This document shows positions 57,948 to 64,000 of a stretch of 64,000 nt of DNA, piece by piece. Where the stretch lies: assembly GCF_000816085.1 (NCBI RefSeq), contig NZ_CP008747.1, positions 124,001-188,000 of the forward strand, written 5' to 3'. A model generated the notes under the pieces. It ran no database searches, was not told where the DNA came from, and was given only the letters and a program-made list of their open reading frames with translations. The position numbers and the translations under genes were made by a program. How positions within the stretch are numbered: the stretch's first letter is position 1; every line of letters begins with the position of its first letter. Source of the DNA: Staphylococcus hyicus (GTDB lineage Bacteria; Bacillota; Bacilli; Staphylococcales; Staphylococcaceae).

Positions 57948-57975
57948 TTAATCATACGAACAATTCAAGCATAAC

Positions 57976-58010
57976 ACCTTATTAAAATTTTTAAAATAAT
58001 AAGGTTTATT
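57976..58010 (+). terminator. hairpin after the transposase gene
   Basis: ACCTTATT (57976-57983) / AATAAGGT (57998-58005) with an AT-rich self-complementary centre. Weak T tract. Confidence 0.5.
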
Positions 58011-58057
58011 TGAGTATGCTTAAAATAAGTTGAAAACACTTGACTAATTGTAGGAAA

Positions 58058-58252
58058 GGAGCAGGGACATAAATCATTTCATTTTTTAATTGCTCCTAGC
58101 GTCCCGCATTTCTAGACGTCTTACCTCAAAATGGATTTTCGGTTTCGACTAAGGAAGCAATCAAGGTGGTATTTTAATTCATCACGCTTCCCCTCATAAA
58201 GACTAAATATAACCAACAAAGTTCATGTACGAAGAATTTTGTTGGTTTTTTT
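58058..58252 (+). repeat. dispersed intergenic repeat with terminator-like 3' end
   Basis: Starts GGAGCAGGGACATAAATC and contains two mutually exclusive pairings (GGAGCA with TGCTCC at 58091; GGGAC with GTCCC at 58101). It ends in AACCAACAAAGTTC / GAAGAATTTTGTTGGTT plus seven T residues (58211-58252). The final hairpin resembles 42146-42181. Similar GGGACA-starting intergenic repeats are common in staphylococci. It may be a small RNA or repeat remnant, and the only gene-free content of 57948-58285 besides the IS tail. Confidence 0.5.
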
Positions 58253-58285
58253 GATTAACAGGGTAGCTATGTCGTAGCCATATTT

Positions 58286-59014
58286 CTATGGGTTAAGTTC
58301 CTGGATGATGTTAACCATATCCTCATGAATAACAAGGTCAGCTTGATTATCATACGGTGTTGGATCCTGATTTATAATCACAAGGTGTTTGCCAGCAAAA
58401 TTCGAAACGAGCCCAGCTGCAGGTTGGACAATGAGTGATGACCCTAGCACAATCAATGTATCAGCATCGCTAATTTTGTACATGGCACGCATTAACGTTT
58501 CTTGGTCTAACATCTCACCATATAACACAATGGCAGGGCGAATGTGCCCGCCACATTGGTCGCATTGGTGAAGATGATGGGCTAAAACATTTGATTTTGT
58601 ATACTGTGCATGACAATGTGTGCAGTAAAAGCGATTCATCGTTCCGTGTAATTCATCAACTTTGTGACTGCCAGCATCAGAATGTAAGCTATCAATATTT
58701 TGCGTCACCACACCTAAACTGCGTCCTTCTCTCTCAAGTTGTGCAATCCAGTTATGCACAATATTGGGTGTTTTATCTGCAAATAACAAATAGTCAAAGC
58801 AAAAAGACATAAAACCTTGAGGGTCATCGTTTAAATAATCGACGCTTAATATATATTCAGGCGCATGTCCTGTTTTAGCAATCTTCTCATTAATTCCTCC
58901 AACTGAACGAAAATCGGGTATGCCACTGGCAACTGAGATACCAGCGCCTGTAAAAAAGACGATTTTGCTAGATTGGGCAATGATTTGTTTAAGTTGAGTT
59001 ACGTTATCGTTCAA
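58286..59014 (-). CDS. NAD-dependent protein deacylase (sirtuin, Sir2/CobB)
   Basis: A 243-residue sirtuin, which transfers acyl groups from lysine to NAD. The TTG at 59014 is 6 bases after a perfect GGAGGG; the ATG-initiated frame from 59101 has no comparable site and adds 29 atypical residues. Motifs: GAGISVASGIPDFRS (NAD), TQNIDSLH (catalytic region), DELHG with the catalytic His, zinc Cys pairs CTHC and CDQC, and GSSLIVQPAAGL. Stand-alone, not beside a macrodomain gene as in the SirTM operons. Confidence 0.92.
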   Translation of the reverse strand: MNDNVTQLKQIIAQSSKIVFFTGAGISVASGIPDFRSVGGINEKIAKTGHAPEYILSVDYLNDDPQGFMSFCFDYLLFADKTPNIVHNWIAQLEREGRSLGVVTQNIDSLHSDAGSHKVDELHGTMNRFYCTHCHAQYTKSNVLAHHLHQCDQCGGHIRPAIVLYGEMLDQETLMRAMYKISDADTLIVLGSSLIVQPAAGLVSNFAGKHLVIINQDPTPYDNQADLVIHEDMVNIIQELNP

Positions 59015-59173
59015 AAAAATCCCTCCGGTAAACGCTTTTGATATCTTCATTTTAGAAGTGCTAAAAACATTAATCAAATATGTATGACATTTTAATGTCA
59101 TATTGTATGAATTATTAAATTATTGTGTTATTATTTTTAAAAACAAAGATATTATTACAAAAGAGGTGCAACG

Positions 59174-59671
59174 ATGAATCAAACACAAAATGTATTATCT
59201 TGTTATAAGCTTTTTTGGACACGCGCATTTGATTTTCGTGGACGCGCAACACGTAAAGAATTTTGGCATCCTTTATGGATTAATTTAGTATTGATCTTTC
59301 TATTAGAAAAAATTGCGCACGAAGTTGTAGTTGATATATTCTCTTTAATTATTTTTATACCGATGTTAACAGTTATGGCAAGGCGTTTACATGATACGAA
59401 TCACACGATGTTCTTGGCCATTGTGCTTAATGCTTTCACTTTAATAGTGACGATCGCGGAGTTGATGAATGTGTCATTGAGCTTTATGTCTGACGATGCA
59501 TTGCCAATGGGAAGCGGCTATTTTGTGGTCATCATTATTTTTATCGTTATTTTGCTTATTATGACGATTTATTCACTTATTTTGATGTGTATTAAAGGTG
59601 ACGAAAACCCAAACAAGTATGGTGCCGATGGTACGTGCGGTTTATTAAATTCTACAACTACTAATAAATGA
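59174..59671 (+). CDS. DUF805 membrane protein (copy 1)
   Basis: A 165-residue protein with four predicted membrane helices. Family motifs: CYKLFWTRAFDFRGRATRKEFW (in part), ARRLHDTN and the C-terminal GDENPNKYG. GAGGTG precedes the ATG. Function unknown. Tandem paralogue of the next gene. Confidence 0.88.
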   Translation: MNQTQNVLSCYKLFWTRAFDFRGRATRKEFWHPLWINLVLIFLLEKIAHEVVVDIFSLIIFIPMLTVMARRLHDTNHTMFLAIVLNAFTLIVTIAELMNVSLSFMSDDALPMGSGYFVVIIIFIVILLIMTIYSLILMCIKGDENPNKYGADGTCGLLNSTTTNK

Positions 59672-59680
59672 TATTTCAAA

Positions 59681-59722
59681 AATCCCAATGAATCAGATTA
59701 ATCATTCATCGGGATTTTTTAT
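59681..59722 (+). terminator. terminator after DUF805 copy 1
   Basis: AATCCCAATGAAT / ATTCATCGGGATT hairpin followed by TTTTT. Confidence 0.85.
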
Positions 59723-59854
59723 ATTTCTTTTTATTCACCATACCTTATATTGATTTAATTTTAATTAATATAGCCTTAATGTGACCTAGATACGTGACAT
59801 GATAAAATATATATAAGATTTATAAGAAAATTATATATAGTGAGGAGTGCTACT

Positions 59855-60358
59855 ATGAACCAGCCACAGACTGTTGTATCATGTTACAAGCTATTTTGGA
59901 CACGCCTTTTTGATATTAAGGGACGTTCGACACGTAAAGAATTTTGGCATCCTTTATGGATTAATGCGGTCATTATGACGTTATTGTCATTGTTAGTTTC
60001 TGAACGATCTAGCTATATCTTTAGTTTGATGATTTTTATACCGAACTTGGCAGTGATGACGCGCCGTTTACATGACGTGGACCGTACGATGTTCTTAGCG
60101 ATTATATTTAACGCTGCGAGTTATATTGGAACATTTTTATTTTTTATCTTTATCTTAGTGCCAACAGGGGTTGTAACAAGTCCTTTTGCAGAAAGTATTC
60201 TCATCATATTTGTATTTATCAGCGGTATCGCGTTAATCGGATTGTTATTCTACACTTTCATTCTTATGGCTTCAAGAGGAAACACTGCACCGAACCAATA
60301 TGGAAATGATGGTACTGCAAGTATGATGCAAAACACAAAAACGTCACACGTTTCATAG
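59855..60358 (+). CDS. DUF805 membrane protein (copy 2)
   Basis: A 167-residue paralogue of 59174-59671 with the same N-terminal block (CYKLFWTR, FDIKGRSTRKEFWHPLW), RRLHDVD and four helices. ATG 59855 follows GTGAGGAG; an upstream frame start at 59840 is inside that site. The two copies have separate terminators, so they are independent transcription units. Function unknown. Confidence 0.87.
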   Translation: MNQPQTVVSCYKLFWTRLFDIKGRSTRKEFWHPLWINAVIMTLLSLLVSERSSYIFSLMIFIPNLAVMTRRLHDVDRTMFLAIIFNAASYIGTFLFFIFILVPTGVVTSPFAESILIIFVFISGIALIGLLFYTFILMASRGNTAPNQYGNDGTASMMQNTKTSHVS

Positions 60359-60374
60359 ATATTGCTTTAAAATG

Positions 60375-60410
60375 AGCTTAATGGTGAAAGGATTCCATTA
60401 GGCTTTTTCG
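60375..60410 (+). terminator. terminator after DUF805 copy 2
   Basis: AGCTTAATGG / CCATTAGGCT hairpin followed by TTTT. Confidence 0.8.
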
Positions 60411-60555
60411 CATGTGAGAAGGTTTGCTTTCAATAGAAAAGGGTAGTAGAGCAGCATGAACAATTAAAACTAATATATACGATAGATAAAACTTAAAGTG
60501 AGTATGGAAAGTGTGTCCTACTCAATTTTTTACTAAACAAAAGTTGGTGAAAGTC

Positions 60556-61980
60556 ATGACTAAAGTATTATTAACCGGGGCCTCTGGTTATATCGGTGGC
60601 CATTTAATGCATAGATTAAAAAACGATTACGAGATTGTAGCCATTTCGCGTCATATCGAGAATAAAGAAAATGAGGCGAATGTGACTTGGAAATCAGCGG
60701 ATTTATTTGATATTGAGGAAATCACAGAGGTAATGGAAGGTGTCGATATTGCGATTTATTTGGTGCATTCAATGATGCCTTCTGCAAAATTAACACAAGC
60801 AAGTTTCGAAGATATGGATGCGTTGTTAGCGGATAATTTTGCACAAGCAGCACGTGCCAATAATGTAAAACATATCATCTATATGAGCGGTCTCATTCCA
60901 GAAGATGAAAAATTATCGCCACATTTAAGAAGCCGTCTTGAGTGCGAACGTATTTTAGGATCGTATGGGGTACCTGTGAGTACACTGCGTGCAGGTCTAA
61001 TTATAGGATCAAAAGGGAGTTCGTACCCGATTTTAAAAACATTGGTAGAACGTTTACCTGGTTTGCTTCTACCTAAGTGGGCGTACCATACTACGTTGCC
61101 TGTAGCGATAGATGACGTCATACATGGGTTAAACGCACTCGTGAAACGACAGCCGCAACAAAATGAAGCAATAGATATTGGTGGTCCAACGCATATGACG
61201 TATAAAGATTTATTTCGTCAAACGGCAGAAGTGCTCGGTAAGCGTCTCCCCATGGCTGATTTACCTATTATTCCCATTTGGTTAAGTAAATTTTGGGTAA
61301 AACTGATTTCCGGTGTGCCTAAAGAGATGGTGTATCCGTTAATGGATAGTTTGGTTCATGATATGACGCGTCATGATAAAAATAGTGTAGAAGGAATTTC
61401 AATCGGTCGTATTGATTTCAAAGAAAGTGTACGTCAAGCATTAGAAGAGGAACAAAAAGCGCAAAAAGCGAAGTCTAAAAAGTCACCTTCAAGTCAATTA
61501 AAAATTAAAGATGTGCGGTCCATATCAAGGGTTTCATTACCGCAATCAGTAGATATGAATGTGCTCGCGACAACGTATGCAGAATTTTTAAATACCATTA
61601 CGTTCTACCTCGTGCATAGTCGCTTGGAAGACGATGTATTTACAATTCAAGTTCCATTTTTAAATAAAACATTATTGTGTCTGAAAAAAGATAAAAACGC
61701 CTCCCATTTTGATAAAGTTATGTTTCATATCGTAGGAGGAGATTTTGCGCTAGCGGATAATGGGGGCAATGCGCGTTTAGAATTTAGAAGATTGCCAGAT
61801 TCTGAGGACTGTATCATAGCGCTTCAAGAGTATCAACCGACGTTGCCGTGGTGGTTTTATAAATTCACCCAAGCGAAAGTGCATAAAGCCGTTATGAATG
61901 CATTTAAATTAAAGTTGAAGCTTTCGTACGATGCAAAAGCGCGTTTGGTGCGTGAAAGTGATGCGAGGAAAAAATCATAA
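60556..61980 (+). CDS. atypical SDR NAD(P)-binding protein with C-terminal extension
   Basis: A 474-residue protein. Residues 1-290 form an NmrA/YbjT-like short-chain dehydrogenase fold: nucleotide-binding TGASGYIGGHL (about 7-17), AIYLVHSM and the family's MSGLIPEDEKLS region. Residues about 325-474 are a separate domain that I do not recognise, with a basic linker (KAQKAKSKKSPSSQ) between. ATG 60556 follows GGTGAAAG. It is the first gene of a three-gene unit with TspO and photolyase, with short gaps. The reaction is unknown. Confidence 0.8.
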   Translation: MTKVLLTGASGYIGGHLMHRLKNDYEIVAISRHIENKENEANVTWKSADLFDIEEITEVMEGVDIAIYLVHSMMPSAKLTQASFEDMDALLADNFAQAARANNVKHIIYMSGLIPEDEKLSPHLRSRLECERILGSYGVPVSTLRAGLIIGSKGSSYPILKTLVERLPGLLLPKWAYHTTLPVAIDDVIHGLNALVKRQPQQNEAIDIGGPTHMTYKDLFRQTAEVLGKRLPMADLPIIPIWLSKFWVKLISGVPKEMVYPLMDSLVHDMTRHDKNSVEGISIGRIDFKESVRQALEEEQKAQKAKSKKSPSSQLKIKDVRSISRVSLPQSVDMNVLATTYAEFLNTITFYLVHSRLEDDVFTIQVPFLNKTLLCLKKDKNASHFDKVMFHIVGGDFALADNGGNARLEFRRLPDSEDCIIALQEYQPTLPWWFYKFTQAKVHKAVMNAFKLKLKLSYDAKARLVRESDARKKS

Positions 61981-62027
61981 AATATGAAGTGTTTCCCGGG
62001 AAATGTATGGAAGAAAGGAAGATGACG

Positions 62028-62510
62028 ATGTCAAAATATAGGAATCTTAAACAGTTCATGAGAGGCGTCAGCCCTTTATTAGGGGGGCAAATGATAGGAG
62101 GTATTATCGTTCGAAATGCACGAGATGATTATGCTGAAACGAAAACGCCGCCTTTTTCACCACCTGGCTTTGTCTTTCCAATTGTTTGGTCTGTGTTATA
62201 TACTTCAATGGGTATTGCGCATGCGCTCGTATCGCAAAAACACCGTTCTTATGTAACGTCTTTCCTGTATTATACTCAGTTGGCTTTAAACTATGCATGG
62301 GCATTCATCTATTTCAGGTTGAAGTGGCGTGGTGTTGCGGTGATCGAAAGCTTTCTGTTACTCGGTGCTGTCATGGTTACAACGGTACAGTTTTTTAGAA
62401 AATCTCAGATTGCAGGCGTGTTGTTTTTACCTTATGTTGCTTGGTGTGCGTTTGCCTCATACATTACAACAGGGAGTTATAGTTTAAATAAAAATCAATC
62501 AACATATTAG
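62028..62510 (+). CDS. TspO/MBR-family membrane protein
   Basis: A 160-residue five-helix protein of the tryptophan-rich sensory protein/translocator family. Motifs: TPPFSPPGFVFPIVWSVLY (the PP-x-x-FP-x-VW signature), QLALNYAWAFIYF (the LNxxWxxxFF-like motif) and the helix 5 region VAWCAFASYITTGSY. ATG 62028 is 8 bases after AAAGGAAG; earlier in-frame starts are less well placed. TspO proteins bind porphyrins and respond to light or oxygen stress, which fits the photolyase next door. Confidence 0.88.
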   Translation: MSKYRNLKQFMRGVSPLLGGQMIGGIIVRNARDDYAETKTPPFSPPGFVFPIVWSVLYTSMGIAHALVSQKHRSYVTSFLYYTQLALNYAWAFIYFRLKWRGVAVIESFLLLGAVMVTTVQFFRKSQIAGVLFLPYVAWCAFASYITTGSYSLNKNQSTY

Positions 62511-62530
62511 TCGTCTAGGGAGGCCTTTGA

Positions 62531-63922
62531 ATGAAGTTAGGTGTCATTTTAAATCGTGTGTACCGTGTGAAACAGAATCCATTATTGCAATATGTGTATG
62601 ACCATCATGACAAGTATGAAACCGTTCACTTTATTATTCCCATTGAAGAAATGTCGGATGCGTCACGAATAAAGTTTAACGACTATATGGCTGTAGTAAA
62701 GGGATTTTTAAATCAGTTAAAACAGAACAATATTGCGCCGCATATTGTGCCGTATGAAGCGCTTGGAGATTTAGCGGAATCTATCGGTGTCACACACATT
62801 TTATTAGCAAGTGATACGATGAGTTATCACCATGAGAATTATGACTTTCCGCACGTTCAACGCGCATTTGAACAGCGTGGTATTGACGTCATTGGGCTTC
62901 GGGCAAATCATTATTTTAATCCGCGCCAAACGACAAATAAGCAAGGGGAACCGTATAAAGTATTTACCCATTTTTATAAAGCGCATCGGTCAAAAATTGT
63001 GCATATCCGTACACCCAATTATACGCTCAAAGCGTTAAGCCATGTCGTTGAAAAGGGAGACAATGCATACAACCTTTACTACAATGATGCCGAGGATATG
63101 GAAGCGACAGCACGTGCGCACTGGAATGATTTCTTACAGCACGATATCGTAAAATATAAGCAATTGACCCAAAACCTAACACATACTTATGTGAGCGGTA
63201 TGAGTCGTTATTTAGCGTATGGGTTAATGGATATTCATGAAGTCTTGAGTGATCTTTTAGAAGGGTACGAGGCGTCACCATCTCAATATGAGGCGTATAT
63301 AAGAGAACTGATATTTAGAGAATTTTACTATGTATTAATGGTCGCTTATCCGCAGACGGCGCGACATGCCTTTAATGAAAAATATCGTCATTTACCGTGG
63401 TCTAATGATGAAGTGGCGTTTGAAAAGTGGAAGCTTGGCGAGACAGGCTATCCCATTGTGGATGCTGCAATGAAGAAATTACGTCGTACAGGTTGCATGC
63501 ATAATCGATTGCGTATGGTGGTTGCACAATTTTTAACAAAACATCTTTTGATTAATTGGACATGGGGAGAAGCTTATTTTCGAGAACAACTGATAGATTA
63601 TGACAATGCCTCTAATGTTCATGGTTGGCAATGGTCTGCATCAACAGGAACGGATGCGGTGCCGTATTTTAGAATGTTTAATCCGGTACGTCAAAGCGAA
63701 CGTTTTGACGCACAAGGCAATTTTGTTAAATCAGAATTCCCGTTATTTGACACTGTTCCCGCCAAATATATTCATAATCCATCAGCGTATCGAGAGGTAT
63801 TAAACGATACCTATCACATCACAATTGGAGAAGACTATCCAGAGGTCATTGTTGATCATAAGGCGGCGCGTGACCGTGTGATGACGGTATTTAAATCATT
63901 GTGTGAAGATGAAAAAGCGTAG
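62531..63922 (+). CDS. phrB: deoxyribodipyrimidine photolyase (CPD photolyase, class I)
   Basis: A 463-residue FAD-dependent photolyase that repairs UV-induced cyclobutane pyrimidine dimers using blue light. The N-terminal alpha/beta photolyase domain (about 1-130) is followed by a helical FAD domain: MSRYLAYG, LIFREFYY, PIVDAAMKKLRRTGCMHNR (in part), NWTWGEAYF and NASNVHGWQWSASTGTDA (signature, in part). GGGAGG precedes the ATG. Last gene of the SDR-TspO-phr unit, 20 bases after TspO. Confidence 0.93.
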   Translation: MKLGVILNRVYRVKQNPLLQYVYDHHDKYETVHFIIPIEEMSDASRIKFNDYMAVVKGFLNQLKQNNIAPHIVPYEALGDLAESIGVTHILLASDTMSYHHENYDFPHVQRAFEQRGIDVIGLRANHYFNPRQTTNKQGEPYKVFTHFYKAHRSKIVHIRTPNYTLKALSHVVEKGDNAYNLYYNDAEDMEATARAHWNDFLQHDIVKYKQLTQNLTHTYVSGMSRYLAYGLMDIHEVLSDLLEGYEASPSQYEAYIRELIFREFYYVLMVAYPQTARHAFNEKYRHLPWSNDEVAFEKWKLGETGYPIVDAAMKKLRRTGCMHNRLRMVVAQFLTKHLLINWTWGEAYFREQLIDYDNASNVHGWQWSASTGTDAVPYFRMFNPVRQSERFDAQGNFVKSEFPLFDTVPAKYIHNPSAYREVLNDTYHITIGEDYPEVIVDHKAARDRVMTVFKSLCEDEKA

Positions 63923-63946
63923 CACAAGGCGTACTACGTTTTTTCA
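63911..63946. terminator. bidirectional terminator after photolyase
   Basis: AAAAAGCGTAG / CTACGTTTTTT hairpin spanning the photolyase stop. It also lies at the 3' end of the convergent partial gene. Confidence 0.75.
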
Positions 63947-64000
63947 ATATGACCTTGAATGACGATGCCGACTCCTTTATGTTTTGTACCTTCGTGCCAG
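63934..64000 (-). CDS. 3' end of a minus-strand gene entering from the right
   Basis: Minus-strand frame from base 63999 reads WHEGTKHKGVGIVIQGHIEK and a final Thr, then TAG at 63936-63934, ending in the shared terminator. Only 21 codons are visible, so no family is assigned. Confidence 0.45.
   Translation of the reverse strand, partial: WHEGTKHKGVGIVIQGHIEKT

Overview
The window looks like chromosome of a coagulase-positive Staphylococcus, most likely the S. intermedius/pseudintermedius/delphini group. Evidence: low GC, staphylococcal YSIRK and LPXTG surface proteins, orthologues of protein A, Sbi, SirABC, IsaB, AdcA, Tet38 and oleate hydratase, and the deoD-tet38-deoC-deoB order known from the spa-sir-deo chromosome arm of S. 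aureus. The species call is inference; no 16S or housekeeping marker lies in the window. Layout. (1) 1-10.1 kb, minus strand: two tandem paralogous cell-wall proteins (one running off the left edge), a superantigen-like exoprotein behind a perfect SaeR-type site, and a 1753-residue SdrD-like adhesin with nine B repeats. (2) 10.7-11.7 kb: a membrane-bound XRE regulator and a cytidine-deaminase-like enzyme. (3) 12.1-20.8 kb: an AT-rich island resembling the S. aureus type VII-secreted lipase toxin locus. It holds a lipase with a reversed domain order (TslA-like), two small helical partners, and seven tandem lipoproteins (TilA/DUF576-like immunity family). Between the downstream lipoproteins lie 5' stubs of the toxin gene. 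A 304-bp direct repeat brackets the module, and a decayed YidC-like fragment lies beyond its right end. (4) 21-30 kb: a coiled-coil surface protein, a CHAP/glucosaminidase wall hydrolase, a YhgE/Pip membrane protein, a TetR regulator and oleate hydratase. (5) 30.4-38.5 kb: an unusually long Sbi, the zinc receptor AdcA behind a Zur-type palindrome, and the siderophore importer SirABC behind a Fur box. (6) 38.8-50.3 kb: three CPBP membrane proteases, a DUF915 hydrolase, a frameshifted isaB, a DUF2975/HTH pair, a phospho-beta-glucosidase with a divergent GntR regulator, an acetyltransferase, a DUF418 protein and protein A. (7) 50.5-55.5 kb: a GntR regulator and the deoxyribonucleoside catabolic operon, with a cre site over the promoter. 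(8) 55.6-64 kb: a second DUF915 hydrolase, an IS110-family element, a sirtuin, two DUF805 proteins and an SDR-TspO-photolyase operon. How the genes fit together: much of the window is host interaction (two immunoglobulin-binding proteins, adhesins, an SSL, fatty-acid detoxification), metal acquisition (zinc, iron-siderophore) and inter-bacterial competition (toxin plus immunity array). Two of three CPBP proteases flank protein A, which recalls the Spd proteins needed for surface display of YSIRK proteins. The most unusual signal is the lipoprotein array in which each gene is followed by, and translationally overlaps, a short stub of the toxin's 5' end.
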